A stretch of DNA of 64,000 nucleotides from Bradyrhizobium liaoningense (GCF_018130955.1 NZ_JAFCJM010000005.1:181251-245250), one strand, 5' to 3'; shown: positions 1-9,234, counted from the first letter of the stretch. The notes: generated from the letters alone by a model not told the origin. Numbers and translations are program-made.

Positions 1-1204
1 CGACGATGCTGCCAAGCACCATGGTCACCGAAGCTCCGCCGAACCCGAGCAGGAAGGTGTTGCGAAACGCCCGCCACACTTCGTCATTGCCAAGAACCGA
101 GCGGTAATGATCAAGCGTCAGCATGTCCCGCTGATAGAAGCCGAAGAACTGGAAGAACGAGCCGAGCAGGAGCTGGCCGATAGGCAGCACGACACTGACG
201 AGGAAGAAGGCCACGCACAGCGCAAAGGTCAGCCAGCGCCATGACCCAAGCTTGATGACGCGCGGCGAATAGCCCTTGCCGGTCACCGTCTGGAAGCTAC
301 GGCCCCGCAACAGGCGCCATTGCCAGAACACCAGCAGGAACATCAGCGCCATGATGACGAAGCTCAGCGCGCTGGCGAACTGATAGTTCGGAATCGATTG
401 GTGGTGGATGGAATTGTAGATCGCGGTGGTCACCACCTCGATCCTCGCGGGCGTGCCGAAGAAGAGCGGGGACTCGAAATTTTCGAGCCCGCGAATGAAG
501 CTGAGCAGGAATGCGGTGATCACCGCCGGCATCATCAACGGCAGGCTGACGCGGCGAAACGTGCCCCATTGCGAGGCGCCGCACATGCGGCTTGCCTCCT
601 CCAGTGCCGGATCCATGGCGCGAAACGCCTCGACGACGAAAAGGAACAGGAACGGCGTCGAGTATTGCACCATGTGCCAGACCACGCCGGCGTAGGAGTA
701 GACATTGATCAGAGACGCCTCGGAGCCGGACATCCAGCGCCAGACGAGATTGATCACGCCAACCTGCGGGTTGCCGAGCATGCCCCAAGCCATCGCGGTG
801 AGAATGGGCGGAACGAAGAACGGCAGCGTGATCAGGACCTCGAGCGAGGCGCGCATCGGCGTGTCCGTGCGCGAAATGATCCAGCCGAACAGAACGGCCA
901 ACAGAAGCGAGAAGATCGTCTTGAGGAGAGAGATACCTACCGTGTTGGCGAACAGCATGGCGGTCGGCCAGGTGAAGACCTGGCGGTAGCCGGACAAATC
1001 AAAAGTCCCGGCAATGCCCGGCGGCGTGGTGTGCAGGCTGCCGTAGAACAGCATTGACAGGGGATAGAGCGAAAGGAATGCGAGCAGCAACGCCAGTGCC
1101 GCGAGGGCCAGCCGCCGCGGCGCCTTGCCTTCCATCAGACGGTCGGCCCGAAACCGCAATCGCATCGATTGCGTCACGACCTCGTTCGAGGACAACGTGC
1201 TCAT
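1..1204 (-). CDS. iron(III)-type ABC transporter permease, cut by window start
   Basis: The reading frame runs leftward from an ATG at 1204 and is still open at base 1, so about 401 residues are visible and the C-terminus lies outside the window. It is a fused double permease of the FbpB/ThiP kind: a first membrane helix near residues 31-55, a first permease domain near 80-300 and the beginning of a second after about residue 325. The EAA loop is visible as EEASRMCGAS at 202-211 followed by a Leu-Pro step. The start is seven bases after the stop of the binding protein gene at 1212, so the two are cotranscribed. The ATPase gene is expected beyond the left edge. Family-level call is firm; substrate is unknown and need not be iron, because the neighbours are catabolic enzymes. 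Confidence 0.88.
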   Translation of the reverse strand, partial: MSTLSSNEVVTQSMRLRFRADRLMEGKAPRRLALAALALLLAFLSLYPLSMLFYGSLHTTPPGIAGTFDLSGYRQVFTWPTAMLFANTVGISLLKTIFSLLLAVLFGWIISRTDTPMRASLEVLITLPFFVPPILTAMAWGMLGNPQVGVINLVWRWMSGSEASLINVYSYAGVVWHMVQYSTPFLFLFVVEAFRAMDPALEEASRMCGASQWGTFRRVSLPLMMPAVITAFLLSFIRGLENFESPLFFGTPARIEVVTTAIYNSIHHQSIPNYQFASALSFVIMALMFLLVFWQWRLLRGRSFQTVTGKGYSPRVIKLGSWRWLTFALCVAFFLVSVVLPIGQLLLGSFFQFFGFYQRDMLTLDHYRSVLGNDEVWRAFRNTFLLGFGGASVTMVLGSIV

Positions 1205-1211
1205 TTCGCGC

Positions 1212-2228
1212 TTACTGGTAGAGCTTGCGGGCCAGCTCCATCATGCTGGGGCGTTCCGCGAGAGTAGCCATGCCCATCAGCTTGGCATTGGCGAACATTT
1301 TGGCATCGTCATTGGCGCGCTCTGCAACATCCTTCACCACCGGCAGCATCCAGGCATTCGCATACAGGAGCTGCGAATCGACTTCCAGGAAGTGATTGAT
1401 GAGCAGACGGGCTGCATTCGGATGCGCGGCGTTCTTCAACAACGCGAATTCCATCTGCGCATAGGGAGCCCCCTCTTCCGGGATGACGACCTTGATCGGA
1501 AGCCCCTTCAGATCCGAGGCGAAGGCGAACACCTGCGGGACGTAGATCGGATACTCGCCGCGCGCGACACGACGGGCGTCGTTACGCATGTCACGGCTGA
1601 ACACGGGCTTCTGGTCGGCAAGTTTCTCGTTGAACGACGCTCCCATCTTGTTCTGAAGAACGGAGAACATCGAGTTCCCGCTGCCCAGCGGACGCATGTC
1701 ATCAGACAGGATCTTGCCCTTCCATTTGGGATCATTCAGGTCGTTCCAGCTCTTGGGCTCCTCGTCGGGTTTGACCAGGCGCGTATTGATCAGGATACCC
1801 ATCGGCTGCACATAGGCGGGCACACTGACATCTGATGCCTTGAACGGCTCCCGCAGATTGGCGACATTCGGAATCGCACCGACCTTCTGCACATAGTCGC
1901 CGGTCTTGAGCTGCTCTTCGATCATCGTCGTCGTGATGATCTCGGTATCGCCGAGAAACCGTCCCGCGGATTGCTCGGTGCGCACGCGCTCGGCGAGTTC
2001 GCTGGCGCGCAGATCCAGGCTCTCGACCTTGATGCCGTACTTGGACTCGAATGATTTCAGTACGGCGGCGTAGTAGGGCGCGCCAAGCGCCATGCTGTAT
2101 ACGACGACCTTGCCTTCCTTCCTTGCCGCCTCGACGACTCCTGACCAGTCGGGGTTTTCGGCCAAGGCAGCGGAACAGGAGCCGAAGAGCGAGGCCGCAG
2201 TCACTATGCTCTTCATCGTTTTCAGCAT
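1212..2228 (-). CDS. periplasmic ABC substrate-binding protein (family 1, iron/thiamine-type fold), copy 1
   Basis: The 338-residue product has a signal peptide (Lys at 4 and 6, hydrophobic stretch, Ala-Leu-Ala cleavage near residue 23) and the layout of type 2 periplasmic binding proteins that feed FbpB-like permeases. The ATG at 2228 is preceded by GGGAG with good spacing. It lies directly upstream of the permease gene. It is clearly paralogous to the protein at 5087-6094: both share the segments RASEL.ER.RTEQ.AGRF, DEPKSW.DL and KWKGKI/RWKGKI, and SDDMR.LG. The ligand cannot be read from sequence; an organic acid or a metal complex is possible. Confidence 0.87.
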   Translation of the reverse strand: MLKTMKSIVTAASLFGSCSAALAENPDWSGVVEAARKEGKVVVYSMALGAPYYAAVLKSFESKYGIKVESLDLRASELAERVRTEQSAGRFLGDTEIITTTMIEEQLKTGDYVQKVGAIPNVANLREPFKASDVSVPAYVQPMGILINTRLVKPDEEPKSWNDLNDPKWKGKILSDDMRPLGSGNSMFSVLQNKMGASFNEKLADQKPVFSRDMRNDARRVARGEYPIYVPQVFAFASDLKGLPIKVVIPEEGAPYAQMEFALLKNAAHPNAARLLINHFLEVDSQLLYANAWMLPVVKDVAERANDDAKMFANAKLMGMATLAERPSMMELARKLYQ

Positions 2229-2303
2229 GTCATTCTCCCGACTCTCTTTTCTCGGTTCGCTTCGGTCGTTCTGACCTGATGCGCGACGAAACGTGCAGCC
2301 ACT

Positions 2304-2717
2304 CTAGAGCTCGATCACGACGTATCGTTTCTCAACCGACACGGGGAATGTCTCCGCGCGAAGCTTCGTCTCGGCGAGGACGTCCCCGTCCTCCAGCTTG
2401 ATATCGTAGCTCTTCACCTTCGTGCGCCGCGGATCGCACCACGATTTCCCGGTCCGGATGTCGAACTCCCACCCATGCCACGGGCATCGCACCAGCTCGT
2501 CCTTGCGACTGAAGCGATAGCTTCCCGGTTCGTCGGCCTCGACCAGACCGACGATCCGTCCTTTGCACAGCGATGCACCTTCGTGAGGACAGCGGTTGGC
2601 GATCGCGAAAAACTCGCCAGCCAGATTGAAGACGCCGATTTCACGCCCGCCCACTTCGACGATCTTGCGGGAACCAGGAGGGATTTCCTCGACAGTGGCA
2701 ACGACATGACGCGTCAT
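2304..2717 (-). CDS. small Rieske-type [2Fe-2S] ferredoxin
   Basis: This 137-residue protein is a single Rieske domain. Cluster ligands are visible as Cys43-Pro-His45 and Cys78-Pro-Trp-His81, the C-x-H and C-x2-H pattern of Rieske ferredoxins and dioxygenase components. The start codon shares one base with the stop of the amidohydrolase gene upstream (TGATG), so translation is coupled. No catalytic oxygenase alpha subunit is visible in the cluster, so it is either an electron carrier for an enzyme encoded elsewhere or a partner of the FAD oxidoreductase at 7870-9234. The latter is inference. Confidence 0.87.
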   Translation of the reverse strand: MTRHVVATVEEIPPGSRKIVEVGGREIGVFNLAGEFFAIANRCPHEGASLCKGRIVGLVEADEPGSYRFSRKDELVRCPWHGWEFDIRTGKSWCDPRRTKVKSYDIKLEDGDVLAETKLRAETFPVSVEKRYVVIEL

Positions 2718-3820
2718 CAGTCCAGTCCATAGAATTTCTGCGCGTTTCCAAACAGGATCTGATCACGCTGCGCTGGGGTCAGCGGCGCCCTGAATGCGTA
2801 ACGCGGATCGTCGAAATCCCAGTGCGGATAGTCCGTGGAGAACAGCAACCGATCCCAACCGATCCGCTCGAAAAGCTCCGTCAAATGCGCCGCGCTTTCC
2901 GGCTCTTCCATCGGCTGGGTCGTGAACCAGATATGCTCGCGGACATAGTCCGACGGCCTGCGCTTCAGATGTGGAACTTCGCTGCGCAGTTTCGCCCAAT
3001 GCTTGTCCATGCGCGCACTTAGCGAGGGAATCCAACCGAGCCCACCTTCCATGATCACGATGCGCAGCTTCGGGAATCGTTCGAACACGCCTTCGAAAAC
3101 CAGGCTGCTGACGATCGCCTGCATCGATTCCGCGACCGCATGATGCTCCTCCATGTAATAGGAGGGCCAACCGCCGCCGGTGGAGGGATGCCCGTTGGTC
3201 CCGCCGACATGGACGGCGATCGGAAGGCCGGCCTGCTCGGCCGCCGCGAAGATCGGCCAGTAGCGCCTGCGTCCGAGCGGTTCGTCAGTTCGCGGCAAAA
3301 CGAGGACCTGGACGAAATTAGGATCGCCGGCCCGCGCCTCGATCTCGGCCACCGAGCCGGCCGCATCCTCCTGGGCAATCAATACCGATGCCCTCAACCG
3401 GGGCTCCTGACGAACCCAACGCTCGACCTGCCAGGTGTTCATCGCCTGGGTCAGCGCGACGCCGAATTCGAGGTTGCGCTGACTGCCCGGATTCCAGCGC
3501 AACGGGATCAGGATGCCGTGGTCGACTCCATTGGGATCGAGATGCTGTTGCCGCATCAAAGCAAGGCTCGATCCCGGCGGACCACCTTCGTCCGGATAGG
3601 CATCGACGCGGGCCGCATCCGGCGACATGCGCGGATGGGTGAGCGCTTCGGAGAACGCGTGACGCAAGTGACTGCCATAGACCTGCAAATGATCGATCCA
3701 GCGCCGCGCCAGGAACGGATGAACCTCGGTCCAGGCAGTCATCGCCGGATGGATGTCGCAGTCGATGATCCGCAAGTTCGACTGGGCGGAACGGGCGCGG
3801 TCGAGTTCGGTGACGCTCAT
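2717..3820 (-). CDS. amidohydrolase family 2 (ACMSD/resorcylate-decarboxylase-like), copy 1
   Basis: The 367-residue product is a metal-dependent TIM-barrel enzyme of the amidohydrolase-2 family, which includes ACMS decarboxylase and gamma-resorcylate decarboxylase as well as lactone hydrolases. The N-terminal metal motif is Asp22-x-His24 rather than His-x-His. The barrel His lies in VHVGG and the C-terminal Asp in STDYPHWD. The ATG at 3820 overlaps the TGA of the upstream amidohydrolase (ATGA), which fixes this start even though the frame is open further upstream. A role in hydrolysis or decarboxylation of a ring or ring-fission product is inferred. Confidence 0.85.
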   Translation of the reverse strand: MSVTELDRARSAQSNLRIIDCDIHPAMTAWTEVHPFLARRWIDHLQVYGSHLRHAFSEALTHPRMSPDAARVDAYPDEGGPPGSSLALMRQQHLDPNGVDHGILIPLRWNPGSQRNLEFGVALTQAMNTWQVERWVRQEPRLRASVLIAQEDAAGSVAEIEARAGDPNFVQVLVLPRTDEPLGRRRYWPIFAAAEQAGLPIAVHVGGTNGHPSTGGGWPSYYMEEHHAVAESMQAIVSSLVFEGVFERFPKLRIVIMEGGLGWIPSLSARMDKHWAKLRSEVPHLKRRPSDYVREHIWFTTQPMEEPESAAHLTELFERIGWDRLLFSTDYPHWDFDDPRYAFRAPLTPAQRDQILFGNAQKFYGLD

Positions 3821-4941
3821 GCATGCACCTCGGCTTGGGGCTTGCCGACGGAATCCGCCAGGCGCGGATAGGCGGCGAGCGGGTTGTCGCGCAGGATCTT
3901 CCGCACCAGCGTCCGCGGCAGGCCGGACGGCAGCGCGGCGTCGCCGTCGAACTGCCAATGCGGATAGTCGGTGGAAAACAGGAACAGTTCATCCGACTTG
4001 AGATGGTCGATCAGCCGCTGCAATCCCTCGGCTTCGTCTGGATCGTCGATCGGTTGCACCGTGAACCGCACGTGGTCGCGCAGGATGTCGGACGGGGCGC
4101 GCGTCACCCACGGCACTTCGGCCCGGACTCCCTTCCACGTCTTGTCGGCACGCCAGATGAAGCCGCTCAGCCAGGTCAGGCCGGACTCGATCATGACAAC
4201 CCGCAACCGCGGAAACTTCGCAAAGACACCTTCGGAGATCAGACTCTGCAGCTGGTTCTCGAACGCGCCGGATTGTGCGACGTAGTCTTCGATGAAGTAG
4301 GACGGCCACCCGACCGAGGTCGGAGCATAACGATACGCACTGCCGGCGTGGACGCCGATTGCCAGATCGTTCCGCTCGGCCGCCGCATAGATCGGCCACA
4401 GCTGCCGGCGTCCGAGCGTGACCTCGCCGGACACCAGCAACAAGACCTGAACGAACCGACGATCGGCTGCAACGCGATCGATCTCCGCGACGGCAAGCTC
4501 GGTGTTGTGCGCGGGCACGACGATCGAGGCGCGCAACCGGGAATCTCGGTCGAGCCAGGTGTCGCGGATCCATTCATTTGTCGCCCGGCAGAACGCCGCG
4601 GCCATGTCCTCGCTGTGCATGACCTGGCCGCCGTACAGGCAGTTCAGAATGCCCAGCTTCAGCTGGAAAGGGTCCAGCACATGCTGCTGCATGGCGGCGA
4701 GCGATGATCCCGGCTTCGTTCCGGCCTTCGGCTTCCAGTCGGGACGGCAGCTCAAGGGCGCGTTCTGGGGATAGCTGGTCAGATTGAGGTTCAGGCGATC
4801 AAGTGCCCGGACGGCGACCATCTCCTTCCAATAGTCGTCGAGATATGGCGCGAGAACATCCATCCCCGGCACGGCGGGGTGCAGATCGCAATCGATGGCG
4901 CCAGCATAGCCTTGAGGGCTGGCAGACGGATCGGTCGTCAT
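3817..4941 (-). CDS. amidohydrolase family 2, copy 2
   Basis: This 374-residue enzyme is a paralogue of the next gene (2717-3820). It carries the same DCDLHP start of the barrel, a barrel His in GVHAG and the C-terminal FSTDYPHWQFD signature. The start at 4941 is chosen because the family begins a few residues before the DCDLHP strand; the frame stays open upstream to 5151 and an in-frame ATG at 4977 is an alternative. Two such enzymes in one operon suggest consecutive steps or two related substrates. The gap to the upstream binding-protein gene is about 145 bases. Confidence 0.83.
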   Translation of the reverse strand: MTTDPSASPQGYAGAIDCDLHPAVPGMDVLAPYLDDYWKEMVAVRALDRLNLNLTSYPQNAPLSCRPDWKPKAGTKPGSSLAAMQQHVLDPFQLKLGILNCLYGGQVMHSEDMAAAFCRATNEWIRDTWLDRDSRLRASIVVPAHNTELAVAEIDRVAADRRFVQVLLLVSGEVTLGRRQLWPIYAAAERNDLAIGVHAGSAYRYAPTSVGWPSYFIEDYVAQSGAFENQLQSLISEGVFAKFPRLRVVMIESGLTWLSGFIWRADKTWKGVRAEVPWVTRAPSDILRDHVRFTVQPIDDPDEAEGLQRLIDHLKSDELFLFSTDYPHWQFDGDAALPSGLPRTLVRKILRDNPLAAYPRLADSVGKPQAEVHA

Positions 4942-5086
4942 CCTCGGACGTCGTCCCTTCTCAATCGCCCGTTCCATGAGCGCCTGAGCGCCCGTTCGGC
5001 GCTTCTTGTTGATCTCTCGCCAGCGATCATGAAGTTTCTCCCATTGAGCATATCGTCCTCGCCCAAAGATGCGCCGCCCGGCGCCG

Positions 5087-6094
5087 TCACTTGTAGATTT
5101 CCTTCGCAAGCGCGAGCATGGCGTCCTGGGTGTCGACGTTGGTGGTCCCAAGCAGTCTGGCGCTGGTCATCGCCCGCATTTCCTCCCTGATCGGCGCGTT
5201 GAGCTTGTCAACGACCGGGATCAGCCCGGCATTCGCGTAGATCAGCTGCACCTCTTCGCTGAGATAGTGATTGATGAAGAGGCGCGCGGCATTGGGATGC
5301 GGCGCGTTCCTCAGCAAGGCCATGTCGAAGCGAATGTAGGGAACGCCCTCTTCCGGAATTAAAAGCTTGACCGGCAAGCCCTTCAGGACGGTCGTATTCG
5401 AGAACAGCTGGGGGATACGCATCGGAAACTCCCCGCGCGCCACGCGCCGTTCGTCGTTGCCGACGTCGCGGCTGAAAATCGGCTGTTGTGCCGCAAGCTT
5501 CTCGTGATAGTCGCGTCCAAGCGCATCCTGCAGCACGGAGAACATGACCTGGCCACCGCCAAGCGCACGCATGTCGTCGGACTGGATCTTGCCCTTCCAA
5601 CGTGCGTCGAGCAGGTCCTTCCAGCTCTTCGGCTCGTCCGCGGGCTTCACCTGCGTCGTATTGACGAGAATGCCGTAGGCGAGGATATAGCTCGGCACCA
5701 GGACGTCGGTTGCGGGCTGCTGCGGCGACAGAAGCCGCGCGTTGACGATGCCGCCATGCGGCTGCAGCTCTCCGTCGCGCTGCGAGCGGATCATGGTCGC
5801 GGCGCCGTTCTGGATCACATCGCCGATGAAACGACCCGCGGCCTGCTCGGTCCGCAACCTCTCGCGGAGCTCGCTTGCCCTGACGTCGAGGAGCTCGACC
5901 GGGATGCCGTATTTCTTCTCGAAGCTCTTGATGGCGGCGAGATGAAACGGCGCGCCTAGAAACGAGGTGTAGAACGTCAGCTTGCCTTCTGCCTTGGCGG
6001 CCGCGACCAGCGCGGCATCATCCTCGCCCCTTGCCGACGACGTCGCGACGCAGGCCGCAATCACCGCCATGATGTACCAAGACGCCCGCCTCAC
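5087..6094 (-). CDS. periplasmic ABC substrate-binding protein, copy 2
   Basis: The 335-residue product is a second binding protein paralogous to 1212-2228, with a signal peptide ending near residue 23 (Ser-Ala-Arg-Gly region). The GTG start at 6094 has a strong GGAGGGAG ribosome site. The cluster has one visible permease gene but two binding proteins, so the importer may accept two ligands or the copies may be a recent duplication. The protein keeps the same domain layout and the same C-terminal LLGTTN/LMGMAT-type segment. Ligand unknown. Confidence 0.86.
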   Translation of the reverse strand: MRRASWYIMAVIAACVATSSARGEDDAALVAAAKAEGKLTFYTSFLGAPFHLAAIKSFEKKYGIPVELLDVRASELRERLRTEQAAGRFIGDVIQNGAATMIRSQRDGELQPHGGIVNARLLSPQQPATDVLVPSYILAYGILVNTTQVKPADEPKSWKDLLDARWKGKIQSDDMRALGGGQVMFSVLQDALGRDYHEKLAAQQPIFSRDVGNDERRVARGEFPMRIPQLFSNTTVLKGLPVKLLIPEEGVPYIRFDMALLRNAPHPNAARLFINHYLSEEVQLIYANAGLIPVVDKLNAPIREEMRAMTSARLLGTTNVDTQDAMLALAKEIYK

Positions 6095-6174
6095 TTGCTA
6101 CTCCCTCCACCCTTGCGAACCGCCCCTCTTACCGGAGGCATCTTTGCGCGGCCGGTAACGGCGCCCTCGATCCG

Positions 6175-6594
6175 CTACGAATCCTTTTTCGTGACTTCCA
6201 CGATGCCCTGGTCGGCGTCGACCCTGACCCAGTCGCCGTTCTCGATGATCGACAGCGGATCGCGGTCGAAATCGGTGAGCGCCGGCACCCGCATCATCAC
6301 AGCCCCGAGCGCGACCTTGGTCGTCGTCCTGTTGTAGAGGATGGCCTTGGGTGCGGTGCCGGCAAGGCGCGCGAGATGGAAATATTGTGACCAGCCGGAC
6401 GAGCCCTTTGCGCCCGGAAACACGAGGATCTTGTCCTTGAAGGAGACACCGCACAGCTCATGATGCGTCTCCACGACCTTGCCTGTACGCGGGTCGATGC
6501 CTCCCCAGCCCGAGATGGTGTCGCGAGTCACCAGCGCCTCACCCTCCGAGACGCCGCCGACTACCTTGCGGCCGTGCAGAAGAATCCTGGTCAT
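6175..6594 (-). CDS. AcnX-type hydro-lyase small subunit (DUF126 domain)
   Basis: The 139-residue protein matches the small swivelling domain of aconitase-X family enzymes, with the characteristic GAKGSSGWSQYFHLARL segment and an N-terminal GRKVVGG strand. Its ATG at 6594 overlaps the stop of the large-subunit gene (ATGA), which sets the start although the frame is open upstream. Together the two chains form an iron-sulfur dehydratase. Characterised members act on cis-3-hydroxy-L-proline or, in archaea, mevalonate 5-phosphate; the substrate here is not determinable. Confidence 0.85.
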   Translation of the reverse strand: MTRILLHGRKVVGGVSEGEALVTRDTISGWGGIDPRTGKVVETHHELCGVSFKDKILVFPGAKGSSGWSQYFHLARLAGTAPKAILYNRTTTKVALGAVMMRVPALTDFDRDPLSIIENGDWVRVDADQGIVEVTKKDS

Positions 6595-7868
6595 CGCAGG
6601 CCTCCGGTCCAGCGCCCTTCGATGGCGGCTTCGACGCAGTCGGCCACCGAGCCGAACCAGGCCTGAACACCGGTGATGGCCGGCAAATAGTGAGCCTGCT
6701 TTGCCGAGTCGGTCGCAACGACCTTGGTACCCTTCGGCATGATCCGCGAGATCGCCGGGCAGGTGTCGCTGAGCACGTGCCCTCCTGCCGCCTTGATGAC
6801 GTCGGTATAGCCGCTGCGATCGGCAATCTCCTTCAGAGCGCGCGGCGTGAAGACCCACAGCGAGGTGTTGGGGCTGATGCGCCGCCCCTCGAGCAGGCGT
6901 GCAACCTGCCAGACCTGCTCGATGGAATTGTGCGGACAGCCCAGCATAATGAAGTCGACGTCGGCCGATTTGGCCGTCGAGTTCAGCTTCTCGTAGGCCG
7001 CGCGCTGCTCCTTCTGGCCGTAGACCCAGGTTCGGCGCGGCGCCCTCCCGCCAAGAGCCCCTTCTTCCGATTTCGTCTCAGGGGTAACGCCCGGCATATG
7101 ATACATCTCGACGCCACCCGAAGATGCCGCAGCGGCCCCGAAATGCTTCAGCTTGATCAAGCTTGGCTGCGACGTGAGGCCTCGAAACACCGGGATGTCC
7201 TCCTCGACCATCTCGCCGATTGCATATCCAAGCAGTCCCCAATCCATCATGTCGTCGACCGCGATCTGAACGTCGACCAGGTGTGACGCAAAGCGGTTCT
7301 CGGGAATGTGCAGGCCGAAATAGGGAATTCGCCCCGTGATGCTCGCAGCCCCCGTGCTCTCGCGCCCTTCGGTGTTGGTGCGCGCGCCGACCACCGAGTT
7401 GCAATAGATCACCGCCGACGATTCCATCCAGGCACAGTGCTCACCCATCACGGGGACATTGCCGACCTGGTACGGCGTGCAGGTGGAAAGCATATTGACG
7501 CCCTTGGCGCCAAAGAACCGCTCCCCTTCCTTCTGCACCCGAGCGGCGTCCTCCGAGAGCTGCCTCATTTCGGGGTGCTCGCTGTCGATGCCCATGATCA
7601 GATGACAGGTGTATGCCTTCACCGGCGGCATCGCGACGTGCTCGTTACTATCCAGGTTGAATTCGGAGAAGATCGCGTCGTTCCCCTTGCTTGCAAACTC
7701 GCGGATCATCGGCCCGGCGGCCACAAATGTGCCGCACACATTGTTGGTCTCCACCAGCCGGTCGGCGCCGAGCGCCTCGCCGTAGCGAACGAGCAGATCC
7801 ATGGCTCTCTGAACGGCTGCACCCTCCGCACCGTCCAACATCCTCCGTTCCGCATCGGTCAACTTCAT
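6591..7868 (-). CDS. AcnX-type hydro-lyase large subunit (DUF521 domain)
   Basis: The 425-residue product is the catalytic domain of an aconitase-X family dehydratase. Cysteines likely to bind the iron-sulfur cluster are Cys130 (STCTPYQ), Cys311 (GCPHNS) and Cys370 (SDTCPA). The ATG at 7868 (MKLTDAERRML) follows the FAD oxidoreductase stop by one base and begins exactly where family members begin. AcnX proteins dehydrate a hydroxy acid or hydroxyproline. Placement between a flavin oxidoreductase and an ABC importer indicates a catabolic step in this cluster. Confidence 0.87.
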   Translation of the reverse strand: MKLTDAERRMLDGAEGAAVQRAMDLLVRYGEALGADRLVETNNVCGTFVAAGPMIREFASKGNDAIFSEFNLDSNEHVAMPPVKAYTCHLIMGIDSEHPEMRQLSEDAARVQKEGERFFGAKGVNMLSTCTPYQVGNVPVMGEHCAWMESSAVIYCNSVVGARTNTEGRESTGAASITGRIPYFGLHIPENRFASHLVDVQIAVDDMMDWGLLGYAIGEMVEEDIPVFRGLTSQPSLIKLKHFGAAAASSGGVEMYHMPGVTPETKSEEGALGGRAPRRTWVYGQKEQRAAYEKLNSTAKSADVDFIMLGCPHNSIEQVWQVARLLEGRRISPNTSLWVFTPRALKEIADRSGYTDVIKAAGGHVLSDTCPAISRIMPKGTKVVATDSAKQAHYLPAITGVQAWFGSVADCVEAAIEGRWTGGLR

Positions 7869-7869
7869 A

Positions 7870-9234
7870 TCAGGCACTCGCTTCTGCAAACCGACGGATG
7901 CCGCGGGCGACGTCGTGGCCGCTGACCTTGCGCTCAAGATTGTCGCGCAGGCGCTGGCGCAGCGCCGCCATGTCGATCTGGTGCACGCTGCCTGTGCCCG
8001 CGAGATCGAGCGCGTGTGCCGCGGCGGCGCCCATGGCGATGCACGGTCCCATCACTCGCACGCTCGACAGCGCTGCGTTGTCCGCATCGATGCAACGCCC
8101 GGCCGCGACGACGTTGTCGGCGTCGCGGGGCGTGAGGCTGCCGAACGGCACATAGTGCATGTGATCTTCGCCGAAGGGACGCCAGACGTGATCAGTTCCG
8201 GAATCGTGCAATTCGATCGGCCAGGCCGTGCGTGCGATCGCGTCATCGAACTCGCGCCCGGTGATGACGTCCTCCGCGGTCAATTGCTGGCGGCCGCGAA
8301 TCCAGCGCGTCTGCCGGATGCCGGGAAAACCGTAGGCGCGGACGCGCGCCTTGCCAAAGGCCTTCGGAAACTCGCTTCGCAGGAATTGCACGGCGCGATC
8401 CGCCTGGTCGCGGCCCTCGAGCGTCTTGTTCGACATCTCGAACGGATCGAGCGGCGTCTCCATATGCGTCATGTTCATCGCCGCAATGCCGCGGCCGGGA
8501 ATGATGAAGCTCAGCCCCTCCCGCCGCACCAGACCATAAGACGCGGCGCGCTCGCGCATCCGTGCCGGAAGTTCCTCGCGGCTCGGCACATGCGCCTCGT
8601 CGATGCCCTCGAGCACGACCATCTGCGTGCCGAACACCGGCCCGTCGGCCGCCTCCTGGCAGGGAAAGCCGGCCTGCCACACCAGCGCGGCGTCGCCGCT
8701 GGCATCGACGAAACCGTTCGCCTCGACGCGGACGTCGCCATAGCGCGTTGCCAGACCGAGCGCGCGCACGCGGCGGTCGCGCACTTCGACCTCGCGCAGC
8801 ACGGCGCCGAGCAGCACGTCGATGCCGGCATCGCGGATCGCGTTCTCGATCCAGCGACCCAGTGCCACCTCATCGTAGATGATGATGTTGGTGACGCCCT
8901 GTCGGTAGTGAACGGCCCCTGTCCTGGACAGGTCACGGATGATGTCCTCGGCAATGCCGTAGGTGAGCTGATAGCCGTCGCGGCCGTTGGAAAACATGCC
9001 GCAGATGGTACCGACGATCGAATTGACGGCCTGACCGCCCAGCACGGGAAGGCCGTCGATCAGCAGCACCTTCTTGCCGAGTCGAGCCGCCTCAATCGCC
9101 GCCGACACGCCGGCGATGCCGGATCCGACCACGCAAATATCCGCAGAACGCTGCAGCGGCCGAGACGGCTCTCGCCTGACGATGCGCGTCGCGGTCGAGG
9201 CCTTGGTCCGCACGGACAGGGAGTCAGCACCCAT
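7870..9234 (-). CDS. FAD-dependent oxidoreductase (PF12831-type)
   Basis: The 454-residue protein has an N-terminal dinucleotide fold (GSGIAGVSAA from about residue 37) and the second FAD signature DASGDAAL in the middle. The C-terminal AAGRCIDAD segment is typical of the FAD_oxidored family, which includes fumarate-reductase-like and heterodisulfide-reductase-like flavoproteins. The ATG at 9234 is preferred for its AAGGA site; a GTG nine codons upstream (9261) is also possible. It is the first gene of the leftward cluster and faces the LysR gene across about 170 bases, the usual arrangement for a LysR target. Confidence 0.83.
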   Translation of the reverse strand: MGADSLSVRTKASTATRIVRREPSRPLQRSADICVVGSGIAGVSAAIEAARLGKKVLLIDGLPVLGGQAVNSIVGTICGMFSNGRDGYQLTYGIAEDIIRDLSRTGAVHYRQGVTNIIIYDEVALGRWIENAIRDAGIDVLLGAVLREVEVRDRRVRALGLATRYGDVRVEANGFVDASGDAALVWQAGFPCQEAADGPVFGTQMVVLEGIDEAHVPSREELPARMRERAASYGLVRREGLSFIIPGRGIAAMNMTHMETPLDPFEMSNKTLEGRDQADRAVQFLRSEFPKAFGKARVRAYGFPGIRQTRWIRGRQQLTAEDVITGREFDDAIARTAWPIELHDSGTDHVWRPFGEDHMHYVPFGSLTPRDADNVVAAGRCIDADNAALSSVRVMGPCIAMGAAAAHALDLAGTGSVHQIDMAALRQRLRDNLERKVSGHDVARGIRRFAEASA

